Part shown: in pieces, positions 24,359-33,339 of the stretch
How the letters are laid out: each line of letters opens with the position of its first letter
Position numbering within the stretch: position 1 is the stretch's first letter
Assembly: GCA_045636065.1 (NCBI GenBank)
Contig: JAZTWW010000019.1
Location: forward strand, 1 to 51,630
Direction: 5' to 3'
Origin: RGIG5050 sp045636065
Lineage (GTDB): Bacteria; Verrucomicrobiota; Kiritimatiellia; RFP12; UBA1067
DNA length: 51,630 bases
Made by a program: the position numbers and the translations under genes
Notes under the pieces: generated by a model
What the model was told of the DNA's origin: nothing
What the model saw: only the letters and a program-made list of their open reading frames with translations
Databases searched by the model: none

Positions 24359-25195
24359 ATGAGCAAAATCATATCGAAGAAGAGGCTTTCCGAAAACGTC
24401 TACCGCATGGATGTGGAAGCCCCCCTCATTGCGCGCGAGCGCAAGGCAGGGCAGTTCATAATACTTCAGGTCGATGCCGACTTCGGCGAGCGCGTACCGC
24501 TTACGATCGCCGATGCCGATGCCGAAAAGGGCACCGTCACGATAATATTCCAGACGGTCGGCGCCTCCACGATGAAGCTTGCCAAGTTTGAGGTCGGGGA
24601 CGAGATTCCCGTCTTCGTAGGTCCCCTCGGGCGTCCGACGGACGTGCGGAAGGTGGGGCATGTGGTGTGCGTCGGCGGAGGAGTGGGCGTAGCTCCCATG
24701 CATCCCATAGCGCAGGCCATGAAGGCCGCCGGGAACCGCGTCACGATAATCATCGGGGCGCGCACAAAGGAGCTCGTCATAATGGAGGATGAGATGCGCC
24801 GGATAGCCGACGAGCTCATCATCGTAACCGACGACGGCAGCTACGGCCGCAAGGGGCTCGTCACCGAGCCGCTCAAGGAGTGCTGCGAAAAGGGCGATGT
24901 CGACGAGGCCCTCGTGATCGGCCCGCCGATCATGATGAAGTTCGCGGCCCTCACAACGAAGCCGTACGGCGTACATACCGTAGCTAGCCTCAACACGATA
25001 ATGATCGACGGCACCGGCATGTGCGGCGGCTGCCGCATAACGGTCGGCGGGGAGACGAAGTTCGTCTGCGTCGACGGGCCGGAGTTCGACGCCCACCTGG
25101 TCGACTTCGACCAGATGCTCTCGCGCGCAAGGAGCTTCTCGGACGAGGAGCGCAAGGCCAAGGACCATCTCTGCCAGGCGGGGATATTCAACTGA
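24359..25195 (+). CDS. nfnA: NADH-dependent ferredoxin:NADP+ oxidoreductase, subunit A (NfnA/SudB-like)
   Basis: 278 residues. FAD- and NAD(P)-binding reductase with a C-terminal 2Fe-2S site: GMCGGCRI near 222-225 plus VCVDGPEF. With the next gene it forms the NfnAB complex, which couples NADPH oxidation to ferredoxin and NAD+ reduction by flavin-based electron bifurcation in anaerobes; sulfide dehydrogenase (SudAB) is the alternative name for the same architecture. The nucleotide site GGGVGVAPMHP is clear. The mRNA is probably leaderless. First gene of a five-gene operon. Confidence 0.9.
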   Translation: MSKIISKKRLSENVYRMDVEAPLIARERKAGQFIILQVDADFGERVPLTIADADAEKGTVTIIFQTVGASTMKLAKFEVGDEIPVFVGPLGRPTDVRKVGHVVCVGGGVGVAPMHPIAQAMKAAGNRVTIIIGARTKELVIMEDEMRRIADELIIVTDDGSYGRKGLVTEPLKECCEKGDVDEALVIGPPIMMKFAALTTKPYGVHTVASLNTIMIDGTGMCGGCRITVGGETKFVCVDGPEFDAHLVDFDQMLSRARSFSDEERKAKDHLCQAGIFN

Positions 25196-25212
25196 GCTTC
25201 GGGGGATTCTTG

Positions 25213-26634
25213 ATGACACCGAAAGAGAAGATGGCGATACCGCCGCAGGAGATGCCCGAACAGGATGCGCTCGAAAGGGCGCACAACATGAGGGAGGTCG
25301 CGCTCGGCTACACGGCCGAGATGGCGAAGAGGGAGGCGAGCCGCTGCCTCCAGTGCGCCAACGCGCCATGCAGGAAAGGCTGCCCCGTATCGATCAACAT
25401 CCCGGCGTTCCTCGCGGCGGCCGCCGAGGGCGATTTCGCCAAGGCGATCTCCATAATCCGCGAGACGTCGCTTCTGCCGGCGGTATGCGGGCGCGTCTGC
25501 CCACAGGAGAGGCAGTGCCAGAAGGACTGCACGATGGGGAGGCTCTTCAAGAACGTCGACAAGGCCGTCGCTATCGGGCGAGTCGAGCGCTTCTGCGCGG
25601 ACTTTGAGCGCGAGAGCGGATCCGAGCGTCCCGTCGAAACGGCTCCCGCTACGGGAAAGCGCGTCGCTGTCATCGGCTCCGGCCCCGCATCGATAACCGT
25701 TGCGGCGGACGTACGGCGCCAGGGGCACGACGTTACGGTCTTCGAGGCCTTCCACAAGGCGGGCGGAGTGCTCGTCTACGGCATACCGGAGTTCCGTCTC
25801 CCCAAGGCGATAGTCGAGAACGAGATCGACGGCCTTAGGAAGATGGGCGTCAGGATCGAGACGAATTTCGTCGTCGGCAGGACGCGCAAGATAAAGGATC
25901 TGATGGAGAAGGACGGGTTCGACGCCGTCTTCGTCGGCACGGGCGCGGGCCTTCCCAAGTTCATGGGGATCGAGGGCGAGAACCTCGTCGGCGTATTCAG
26001 CGCGAACGAATACCTTACGCGCGCAAACCTCATGAAGGCGTACGACGAATCCCGCAGCGACACGCCGTTCTGGCACGGAAGGCGAGTTGCGGTGCTTGGC
26101 GGCGGAAACGTCGCGATGGATGCAAGCCGCATGGCCTTGAGGCTCGGCGCGGAGAAGGTCTACATCATCTACCGCCGCAGCGAGGCGGAGATGCCCGCTA
26201 GGGTCGAGGAGGTCCGCCACGCGAAGGCCGAGGGCGTCGAGTTCCGCACGCTGGAGAACGCCAAGCGCATAATCGGGGACGGGAAGGGCCGCGTAAAGGC
26301 GATCGAATGCCTAAAGTACGAGCTTGGAGAGCCGGATGCGAGCGGCAGGCGCTCGCCCGTCGCCGTGGAGGGAAGCGAGTTCACGCTTGATGTCGATACG
26401 GTGATAGTCGCAGTCGGCAACGCCTCGAACCCGCTCATCCCCGCGACGACCGAAGGTCTTGAGGTCAACAGGCGCGGCAACATCGTCGTCGATCCCGAGA
26501 CGAACGCCACTTCGATACCGGGAATATTCGCGGGCGGCGACATAGTCCTTGGCGCCGCCACGGTGATCCTCGCCATGGGTGAAGGCCGCAAGGCCGCGAA
26601 GGCGATTAACGCTTATCTTGCAAAGGAAGGTTGA
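25213..26634 (+). CDS. nfnB: NADH-dependent ferredoxin:NADP+ oxidoreductase, subunit B (GltD/NfnB-like)
   Basis: 473 residues from ATG 25213, 17 bases after nfnA. The N-terminal two-cluster domain has CLQCANAPCRKGCP and CGRVCPQERQCQKDC. An FAD-binding fold (IGSGPASITVA), a second nucleotide fold (LGGGNVAMDASRMALRLG) and the closing GIFAGGDIVLGAATVI follow. It matches the large Nfn/Sud subunit and the glutamate synthase small subunit. No glutamate synthase large subunit is near, and the tight pairing with nfnA favours NfnB. Confidence 0.92.
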   Translation: MTPKEKMAIPPQEMPEQDALERAHNMREVALGYTAEMAKREASRCLQCANAPCRKGCPVSINIPAFLAAAAEGDFAKAISIIRETSLLPAVCGRVCPQERQCQKDCTMGRLFKNVDKAVAIGRVERFCADFERESGSERPVETAPATGKRVAVIGSGPASITVAADVRRQGHDVTVFEAFHKAGGVLVYGIPEFRLPKAIVENEIDGLRKMGVRIETNFVVGRTRKIKDLMEKDGFDAVFVGTGAGLPKFMGIEGENLVGVFSANEYLTRANLMKAYDESRSDTPFWHGRRVAVLGGGNVAMDASRMALRLGAEKVYIIYRRSEAEMPARVEEVRHAKAEGVEFRTLENAKRIIGDGKGRVKAIECLKYELGEPDASGRRSPVAVEGSEFTLDVDTVIVAVGNASNPLIPATTEGLEVNRRGNIVVDPETNATSIPGIFAGGDIVLGAATVILAMGEGRKAAKAINAYLAKEG

Positions 26635-26636
26635 AC

Positions 26637-27830
26637 ATGAAGAAGCTTGCAGTTGCTGTAGCGGCGATGGCGGCGATTGCCGCGCAGGCGATCCCCAACA
26701 GGGTCGTCGGCAGCGGTTTCGGAGCCGACTCGCTCTACGCCACCGATGCGTATCCCGGGTTCGACGCCCTCGACGAGGTGCCTCAGCCTGAGAAGAAGGA
26801 GACGAGCTGGTTCCTCTGGACAAGCGCCGACACGGCCGAGGGCCAGTGGCGCTACGTCCAGGATTGCCTCGCCAAGGGCTCGCTGCGCGCCGCGAGGCGC
26901 GGGTGCGACGCGCTCGTTAGGGAGTGGCCGGCGGATGAGCTCGCGCCCATAGCGCAGCTCAAGCTCGCGCAGATCTGGTCCGAGAAGTACGAGAACTACG
27001 ACGAGGCCTTCCTAGCCGTCGAATACCTTCTTGACTTCTATTCGTACGCCTGTACGCCCGAAGGCGTCGGCGACTACGCCGATATAGTCAAATGGGCCTA
27101 CGAGCAGGTGCAGATGATCGAGAAGACGAAGAAGACGTTCCTTGGAGTCTCGTTCTTCAGCAACCGCGAGGTGCGCCAGCATTATGAAAGCATCGTCAGG
27201 AGGGCGAGCGGCGCGCCGTACGTGCCGGCTGCCATGATGAGGATAGGCGCTCTAAGGGAGGACAGCAACGAGTACGCCGAGGCGAGCGAAGTCTACGGCG
27301 CGCTCGTCCAGAAGTATCCCGAGAGCGAAGAGGCCCTCAAGGCCATATACCGCGATGCGTATTCGAGAATGTGGCTCTGCCGCCGCCTTGCGTACAACAT
27401 CAAGCGCTGCAAGGAGACGGAGGGCTTTTTGAAGCGCACTCTCAAGAAGTATCCCTACCTCCCCGAGGCTGAGGAGATGGCCGGATGGCTCGACGAGCTC
27501 GAGAAGTACCTTGAGAAGGATGCGTACGAGCGCGCGAAGTTCTACGATACGCGCCAGCGCACGCGCCATGCCGCCATCGCCAGCTGGGAGAGGTTCCTTC
27601 AGGATCATCCTGCAAGCCCCCACGTCGAGGAGGTCAACAGGCGTCTTGATGAGCTTAAGGGCGTAAAGCCGCTTCCCGCAGAGGCCGAGCCTGAGGCGGC
27701 CAAGGAGGATGCGGGCGATGGCGCCCAGGCCGAGGCGGCAGAGGCGGATGTCCTGCCCGGTGATGTCCAGGTTGAGGCGGCCCAGGCAGAGGTCGCGGAA
27801 AGTGATGTTCAAGTCGAGGAGGCGAAATGA
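26637..27830 (+). CDS. BamD-like outer-membrane assembly TPR protein
   Basis: 397 residues from ATG 26637. N-terminal signal peptide (about 1-18, AAQA-IP) without a lipobox cysteine, unlike classical BamD lipoproteins. TPR-like repeats cover about 65-330, with YAEASEVYGALVQKYPESEEA typical of the YfiO/BamD family in two parts near 220. A low-complexity Ala/Glu/Val tail (about 345-397, AEAAEAD, VQVEAA, VQVEEAK) is family-atypical. Context with LptE suggests an envelope-biogenesis role. Start is 2 bases after nfnB; the end overlaps the next start by 4. Confidence 0.75.
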   Translation: MKKLAVAVAAMAAIAAQAIPNRVVGSGFGADSLYATDAYPGFDALDEVPQPEKKETSWFLWTSADTAEGQWRYVQDCLAKGSLRAARRGCDALVREWPADELAPIAQLKLAQIWSEKYENYDEAFLAVEYLLDFYSYACTPEGVGDYADIVKWAYEQVQMIEKTKKTFLGVSFFSNREVRQHYESIVRRASGAPYVPAAMMRIGALREDSNEYAEASEVYGALVQKYPESEEALKAIYRDAYSRMWLCRRLAYNIKRCKETEGFLKRTLKKYPYLPEAEEMAGWLDELEKYLEKDAYERAKFYDTRQRTRHAAIASWERFLQDHPASPHVEEVNRRLDELKGVKPLPAEAEPEAAKEDAGDGAQAEAAEADVLPGDVQVEAAQAEVAESDVQVEEAK

Positions 27831-28384
27831 AGAATACGTTTGCAATGCTTGGCGCGGTCGCCGCGCTCGTTTTCGCGGGCTGCTCAAGCCTGCCGTCGTA
27901 CAGGTGGACAAGCCGCGTCCCCGATCATCTGAGGACCATCAGGGTCCCAACCTTCGAGAACAGGACGATGAGCGCGGAGCTGGGCCCGATAGTGACGCAG
28001 TTCGTCTCCAGGGAGTTCCAGCGCGAAGGTACGTTCAGCCTTGCGAGGGCCTCCGATGCAGCCATCGAGGTTCAGGGCGCGATCATCAAGGCCGAGAACC
28101 ACGGCGTCGCGTTCGACAGGGGCTACGGCATGAGGGCGAGCGAATACCGCTACCTCGTGACGGCCGAGGTGTCGATCATCAACAGGCGCACGGGCGACGT
28201 TCTCCAGAACAACCGCAGGTACACCGCCGAGACGACGTTCCTCGTCAAGGGCGATCTTCTCACGGGAAGGCGTGACGCGGCGCAGCGCATAGCCGCCGAT
28301 CTCGCCCGCCAGATCGTTGACGATGTGATATCGTATCCCTACAACAAGCCGGTCAACCAGACTGGAACGGAGCCTGTCGGCTGA
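27827..28384 (+). CDS. LptE-like LPS-assembly lipoprotein
   Basis: 185 residues. Type II signal peptide with lipobox LVFAGC (Cys near 19). The rest fits the LptE family: RTIRVPTFENRT, LGPIVTQFVSREFQREG and a C-terminal ADLARQIVDDVISYPYNKP. LptE plugs the LptD pore that inserts lipopolysaccharide into the outer membrane. ATGA overlap with the BamD-like gene; stop and next start share TGATG. Confidence 0.8.
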   Translation: MKNTFAMLGAVAALVFAGCSSLPSYRWTSRVPDHLRTIRVPTFENRTMSAELGPIVTQFVSREFQREGTFSLARASDAAIEVQGAIIKAENHGVAFDRGYGMRASEYRYLVTAEVSIINRRTGDVLQNNRRYTAETTFLVKGDLLTGRRDAAQRIAADLARQIVDDVISYPYNKPVNQTGTEPVG

Positions 28385-29625
28385 TGACCGGACCGGAATG
28401 TGCCGGAAGCGTCCAAAGCGCGCTTCTTGCAAGGCTTCAGGAGGGGCTGCCGCTCGTGCGGCGGCCCTTTGCCGCAATTGGGGAGGAATTCGGTCTTGAG
28501 GAGGGGGATGTCATCTCCTTCCTCGAGGATCTTTCACGTGAAGGCAAGGTGCGCCGTTTCGGCGGCGTCTTTGACGCAAGAAGGCTCGGCTGCCGCACCG
28601 CCCTCGCGGCCGCCGCCGTGGAGGAACAAGACCTGGATCGTGTCGCTTCGCTCCTCACCCCGCTTTCGGGCGTCACCCACTGCTACCGCCGGGAAATCTC
28701 CAATTTTGGGAGTCTGGCACCAAATTCGGGGGGACTGTCCCCACAAAAAGGGAGTCTGGCACCATTCGCAAGGAGTCTGGCACCACAAAAAGGGAGTCTG
28801 GCACCAAACCTCTGGTTCACCGTTTCGTACCCGGCCGATGTCTTCCCTGCAATGGTTGACGCCATTAGGGCCAAGCTCGCGGGAGCGGGATATGAAATGC
28901 TTCTTCTTCCCGCCATCCGCCGGTTCAAGGTGGATGTTATCTTTTCGGAGGAGACGCGAAGCGAAGAGGAAAAGACCGAATTTTCTTCAAATCTGGCCAA
29001 TTTTTCAAATTATCCCGAAAAAACTTGGGGACTGTCCCCAGAAAAAGGGAGTCTGGCACCATCCGCAAAAGGGAGTCTGGCACCAAATTCGGGGGGACTG
29101 TCCCCAGAAAAAGGGAGTCTGGCACCATCGTTTGGTGGGGACTGTCCCCAAAACTGGAGGCCGAATGCGGTTGAGATAAGGATAGGATCGGTGCTCCAGG
29201 GCGATACCGAGATAAGGGGCGACTATTGGGCGGGGGTGGCCGAGAGGGCTCAAGTCAAGGAATGGGAGCTTCTTTCGACGGTGGAACTCTGGAGAAGGGC
29301 CGGGCGGCTCAAGAGGGTCGGGCTCCTTCTTTCGCACAGGAACGCCGGATGGAAGGCGAACGGCATGTGCTGCTGGCTCGTGGATGGGGACAGGACCGTC
29401 GAGGCGGGAAGGGCGCTTGCGGCGATGCCGGAGGTCACGCACTGCTACGAGAGGCCTCTTGCGCCGTCGTTCGGCTACAATCTCTTTGCGATGGTGCATT
29501 CGAGGACGGTTGAAGGCGCGCACGGGACTTTCGAGCGCATTTCCCGCTTAGCCGGCCTTGAGGGCGGGACGATGCTCCTTAGCGTAAGCGAATACAAAAA
29601 GACGTCGCTCAGATTTTTCCCGTGA
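28384..29625 (+). CDS. fused siroheme-decarboxylase-like (AhbA/AhbB, Lrp/AsnC-type) protein with in-frame repeat insertions
   Basis: 413 residues containing two AhbA/B-like halves in one chain, each with an Lrp-type winged helix and an HCY-R motif: GVTHCYRRE near 95-105 and EVTHCYERP near 354. This family decarboxylates siroheme to didecarboxysiroheme in the alternative haem/haem d1 route. Two repeat blocks are read in frame. One of ~33 residues (GSLAP/RSLAP/GLSP units, 28706-28807) splits the conserved motif between HCYRRE and NLWFTVSY. The other, ~44 residues (29027-29150), lies in the linker between the halves. Without them the protein would be ~335 residues. Whether the enzyme tolerates the first insertion is unknown. 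No other haem genes are adjacent; it ends the nfnA operon. Confidence 0.72.
   Translation: MTGPECAGSVQSALLARLQEGLPLVRRPFAAIGEEFGLEEGDVISFLEDLSREGKVRRFGGVFDARRLGCRTALAAAAVEEQDLDRVASLLTPLSGVTHCYRREISNFGSLAPNSGGLSPQKGSLAPFARSLAPQKGSLAPNLWFTVSYPADVFPAMVDAIRAKLAGAGYEMLLLPAIRRFKVDVIFSEETRSEEEKTEFSSNLANFSNYPEKTWGLSPEKGSLAPSAKGSLAPNSGGLSPEKGSLAPSFGGDCPQNWRPNAVEIRIGSVLQGDTEIRGDYWAGVAERAQVKEWELLSTVELWRRAGRLKRVGLLLSHRNAGWKANGMCCWLVDGDRTVEAGRALAAMPEVTHCYERPLAPSFGYNLFAMVHSRTVEGAHGTFERISRLAGLEGGTMLLSVSEYKKTSLRFFP
28706..28807. repeat. repeat block 1 in the siroheme-decarboxylase-like gene
   Basis: Four copies of GGAGTCTGGCACC and one GGGGACTGTCCCC, separated by short A-rich or CG spacers, all set so the reading frame is kept. 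Confidence 0.9.
29027..29150. repeat. repeat block 2 in the siroheme-decarboxylase-like gene
   Basis: Three GGAGTCTGGCACC and three GGGGACTGTCCCC copies. The last two GGGGACTGTCCCC units are self-complementary palindromes and could form hairpins with each other. Confidence 0.9.
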
Positions 29626-29656
29626 AATTATACTGTAAATCAACAGGGAAATGTTG

Positions 29657-29693
29657 TATAATATAACACTTCCAGCGGAAATGGTTTCGCTGG
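29657..29693 (+). promoter_or_regulatory. icd promoter and leader hairpin
   Basis: TATAAT at 29657-29662 with GGGAAATG upstream; no good -35. The leader then forms a hairpin, CCAGCG...CGCTGG (29672-29693, with AAA/TTT extending the stem), just before GGAG at 29697 and the ATG at 29707. The hairpin sits four bases from the ribosome-binding site and might tune translation. Confidence 0.55.
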
Positions 29694-29706
29694 CGCGGAG
29701 AATTGA

Positions 29707-30990
29707 ATGGCCTATAGGATGATATCTGTGCCCAAAGGCGGCAGGATCGCCATGGTCGGAGGGCGGCTCACCGTCCCCGACAACCCCGTCATACCCTTTA
29801 TCGAGGGCGACGGCATAGGCCCTGACATAACGCGCGCCGCCTTGAAGGTGCTGAACGCCGCGGTCGAGGCCGCCTATGGCTCCAGGCGCAGGATATCGTG
29901 GATGGAGGTATACGCCGGCGAGAAGGCGAACAGCGTCTACGGCCCCGGGACATGGCTCCCCGCCGAGACTCTTGAGGCCTGCCGCGAATTTCTCGTCTCC
30001 ATCAAGGGGCCTCTTACCACGCCTGTCGGCGGTGGCATAAGATCCATAAACGTTGCGATGCGCCAGGAGCTCGACCTCTACGTGTGCCTGAGGCCCGTGA
30101 GGTGGTTCAAGGGCGTTCCTTCCCCCGTGAAGCGCCCCGAGCTTACGGACATGGTGATATTCCGCGAAAACACCGAGGATATCTACGCCGGCATAGAGTG
30201 GATGTACGGCACGCCAGAGGCCGCCAAGGCCGTGGACTGGCTCAGGCGCGAGATGGGCGTAAAGAAGATCCGCTTCCCCGAGACTTCCTCGATCGGCATA
30301 AAGCCCGTCAGCCTTGAGGGCACCGAGAGGCTTGTCAGGGCGGCCATCGACTACGCCGTCGCGAACGGTAGAAAGAGCGTCACGCTCGTCCACAAAGGCA
30401 ACATACAGAAGTTCACCGAGGGCGCGTTCCGCGACTGGGGGTACGCCCTTGCGAGGCGCGAGTACGGCGCAAAGCCAATCGGCGAGGGCCCGTGGTGCAG
30501 CTTCACGGTTCCCGGAACGGATCGCGAGATAGTCGTAAAGGACTGCATCTGCGATGCGTTCCTCCAGCAGATCCTCACGCGCCCGGCAGAGTACGACGTG
30601 ATAGCCACGCTCAACCTCAACGGCGACTACATCTCCGACGCCCTCGCCGCCACCGTTGGCGGCATCGGCATCGCCCCAGGCGCGAACATAAACTACTCTA
30701 CAGGCGTAGCCGTCTTCGAGGCCACGCACGGGACGGCCCCCAAGTACGCCGGGCTCGACAAGGTGAACCCCGGCTCTCTCATCCTTTCCGGCGAGATGAT
30801 GCTCAGGTACATCGGCTGGAAGGAGGCCGCCGACAGGGTGATCGCGGCCATGGACAGGGTGATCGCCGCAAAGACGGTCACATACGATTTCGCGCGCCAG
30901 ATGGAAGGCGCGGTGGAGGTTGGATGCTCCGCTTTCGCGGATGCGCTCGCGGCGGCCTGCCTTGACGGCCGCGGGGAGGGGGATAGATGA
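29707..30990 (+). CDS. icd: isocitrate dehydrogenase (NADP-type family)
   Basis: Oxidatively decarboxylates isocitrate to 2-oxoglutarate. 427 residues, standard for the bacterial homodimeric form. GDGIGPDI, substrate loop GIRSINVAMRQELDLYVCLRPVRW (in part near 115-138), IFRENTEDIYAGIEW, LVHKGNIQKFTEGAF, NLNGDYISDALAA and ATHGTAPKYAG are all present. Its stop overlaps fabH by 4 bases, linking 2-oxoglutarate supply to the fatty-acid genes in one transcript. Confidence 0.95.
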   Translation: MAYRMISVPKGGRIAMVGGRLTVPDNPVIPFIEGDGIGPDITRAALKVLNAAVEAAYGSRRRISWMEVYAGEKANSVYGPGTWLPAETLEACREFLVSIKGPLTTPVGGGIRSINVAMRQELDLYVCLRPVRWFKGVPSPVKRPELTDMVIFRENTEDIYAGIEWMYGTPEAAKAVDWLRREMGVKKIRFPETSSIGIKPVSLEGTERLVRAAIDYAVANGRKSVTLVHKGNIQKFTEGAFRDWGYALARREYGAKPIGEGPWCSFTVPGTDREIVVKDCICDAFLQQILTRPAEYDVIATLNLNGDYISDALAATVGGIGIAPGANINYSTGVAVFEATHGTAPKYAGLDKVNPGSLILSGEMMLRYIGWKEAADRVIAAMDRVIAAKTVTYDFARQMEGAVEVGCSAFADALAAACLDGRGEGDR

Positions 30991-32015
30991 GAATAGGCAT
31001 ACTTGGAACCGGAAGCTACCTTCCGGAGAGGGTCGTCACGAACGACGATCTTGCAAAAACCCTCGATACGAGCGACGAGTGGATCTTCTCCCATACGGGC
31101 ATCCACTCCCGCCACATCGCCGGCGAGGGCGAATGCACAAGTACCATGGCCGCAAAGGCCGCCCGCGCCGCGATGGACGCGGCCGGCGCAAAGAGCGAGG
31201 AGATAGGGCTTGTGATCGTCGCGACGACCACGCCCGACTACAACACGTTCCCCGCCACGGCCTGCATAGTGCAGAACGCGCTCGGCTGCCGCCACTCGGG
31301 GGCTTTCGACCTCCAGGCCGCCTGCAGCGGCTTCGTGTATGCGCTCGACATGGCGCGCTCCTGGAGCCTCGCTCACGGTGGGCGCAAGGCCGTCGTCATA
31401 GGCGCGGAGACGCTTTCTAGGATCGTCGACTGGAAGGACCGCTCAAGCTGCATCCTTTTCGGCGATGGCGCTGGCGCGGCCGTAGTTGGCGCCGTCGACG
31501 ACGCGACCGTGGCCGCGATGGAGGAGGGGCTTGAACCTTTCGCCTACAGGAACATCCTCGGCTCCGACGGTTCGGGCGCTTCGTTCCTCACCCGCGAAGG
31601 CGGCACCCGCCAGTTCATGGGGCCCGATCTCCCCGACGCGGGGCGTGTCGGCACACTCCCCAAGCTCACCATGCAGGGCCATCAGGTCTTCGCGTTCGCG
31701 GTGAAGACGATGAGCGCCGTCGTAAAGGGGCTTGCGCACGATTCCGGGATCATGAGCGCGAATTTCGACAGGATCTTCGCGCACCAGGCGAACGGCCGCA
31801 TAATCGAGGCCGTGGCGCGCAGGATGGACCTCCCGATCGAGAAGTTCTTCCTCAATCTCGCCGGAACGGCCAACACGAGCGCTGCTTCGATCCCGATCTC
31901 GCTCGACCAGGCGCTGCGCGAGGGCTCGCTGAAGGCGGGGCACAGGATAGTGATGGTCGGCTTCGGCGCCGGGCTTACGTTCGCCGGCGCGGCGATGAGG
32001 TGGCCTCTCCTTTAG
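30987..32015 (+). CDS. fabH: beta-ketoacyl-ACP synthase III
   Basis: Starts fatty-acid synthesis by condensing acyl-CoA with malonyl-ACP. 342 residues. Catalytic Cys in LQAACSGFVYAL (near 113), His in FAHQANGRI, Asn in TANTSAASIP, and the closing GFGAGLTFAGAA. Followed 46 bases later by fabF, with AGGAG ahead of that start. Confidence 0.95.
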   Translation: MRIGILGTGSYLPERVVTNDDLAKTLDTSDEWIFSHTGIHSRHIAGEGECTSTMAAKAARAAMDAAGAKSEEIGLVIVATTTPDYNTFPATACIVQNALGCRHSGAFDLQAACSGFVYALDMARSWSLAHGGRKAVVIGAETLSRIVDWKDRSSCILFGDGAGAAVVGAVDDATVAAMEEGLEPFAYRNILGSDGSGASFLTREGGTRQFMGPDLPDAGRVGTLPKLTMQGHQVFAFAVKTMSAVVKGLAHDSGIMSANFDRIFAHQANGRIIEAVARRMDLPIEKFFLNLAGTANTSAASIPISLDQALREGSLKAGHRIVMVGFGAGLTFAGAAMRWPLL

Positions 32016-32061
32016 GAGACATTGGGGATTCTGCGATTTAAGAGACTAGGAGAAACGAGAG

Positions 32062-33327
32062 ATGAGCGAAAAGACCAAGGTAGTCATAACCGGCATAGGA
32101 ATGGTTACGCCTGTAGGCAACGGCAAGGACGCGAGCTGGGAGGCCCTCAAGGCCGGCAAGAGCGGCGTCTGCCGCATCACCAAGTTCGACCCTTCGAGGT
32201 GCACCTGCCAGGTGGCGGGCGAACTCAAGGACTTCGACGCCTACTCCGACACGATCATCCCCGCCAAGGAGACTCGCCGCATGCCGGCGTTCACCAAGTA
32301 CGCCGTCGTCGCCGCGCTTGAGGCGTGGAAGGACGCAGGCTACTCCGACGAGGTGAAGCCCGCCGACATGGATCGCGTCGGCACGATGATCGGCAACGGC
32401 ATCGGCGGCCTTGACGTCACGCAGTCCTCGATGGCGACGCTCTTCGAGAAGGGCCCTGACAGGCTCTCCCCGCTCTCGATCCCGCAGATGATCGCGAACG
32501 AGGCCGCCGGCAACATCGCCATACTCCTCGGCGCCAAGGGCCCGGCGCAGGCCGTCGTCACGGCGTGCGCAAGCTCCGCCGACTCCATCGGCCAGTCGCT
32601 CGACATGATCCGCGCCGGCCGCGCCGACGTGATGATCGCCGGCGGCAGCGAGGCCGTCATAATGGAGTACTGCGTGGGCGGGTTCATGAAGATGAAGGCT
32701 CTCGCCACCAAATTCAACGACACGCCCGAGCGCGCCAGCCGTCCGTTCAACCTCGACCGCGACGGGTTCATCATGGGCGAGGGCGCGGCGATGCTCATCC
32801 TCGAGACGGCCGAGCACGCCAAGGCCCGCGGAGCCAAGGTGTACGCCGAGCTCGCCGGCTACGGCGCCACCTGCGACGCCTACCACATAACGGCCCCCGA
32901 CCCCACGGGCATGGGCGCCGTCAAGGCGATCAGGATCGCCCTCAAGGACGCCGGAATCGACGAGAGCTGTCCCATCGACTACATCAACGCGCACGGTACG
33001 TCCACCGCGATGAACGACTCGATGGAGACGGCCGCGTTCAAGGTCGTGTGGGGCGATGCCGCCAAGTCGATCAACATCTCCTCCACCAAGTCCATGACAG
33101 GCCATCTTCTCGGTGCGACGGGCGCCCTTGAGGCCGCCGTTTGCGCGCTCGCCATCACGGACTCCTTCATTCCGCCTACGATCAACTACGAGAATCCCGA
33201 CCCCGAACTCGACCTCAACTACACCCCGAACAAGGGCGTTCAGCGCAACGTCGAGACGGCCGTCTCCACGAACCTCGGCTTCGGCGGGCACAACGGCGTT
33301 CTCGTCTTCAAGAAGTGGCACGAGTGA
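32062..33327 (+). CDS. fabF: beta-ketoacyl-ACP synthase II
   Basis: Elongating condensing enzyme. 421 residues. Cys in VTACASSADSIGQSLD, His in NAHGTSTAMND and in STKSMTGHLLGATGALE, final GFGGHNGVLVFKK. The acyl-carrier-protein gene that often sits beside fabF is not here. Confidence 0.95.
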   Translation: MSEKTKVVITGIGMVTPVGNGKDASWEALKAGKSGVCRITKFDPSRCTCQVAGELKDFDAYSDTIIPAKETRRMPAFTKYAVVAALEAWKDAGYSDEVKPADMDRVGTMIGNGIGGLDVTQSSMATLFEKGPDRLSPLSIPQMIANEAAGNIAILLGAKGPAQAVVTACASSADSIGQSLDMIRAGRADVMIAGGSEAVIMEYCVGGFMKMKALATKFNDTPERASRPFNLDRDGFIMGEGAAMLILETAEHAKARGAKVYAELAGYGATCDAYHITAPDPTGMGAVKAIRIALKDAGIDESCPIDYINAHGTSTAMNDSMETAAFKVVWGDAAKSINISSTKSMTGHLLGATGALEAAVCALAITDSFIPPTINYENPDPELDLNYTPNKGVQRNVETAVSTNLGFGGHNGVLVFKKWHE

Positions 33328-33339
33328 GAGGGCTTAAAG

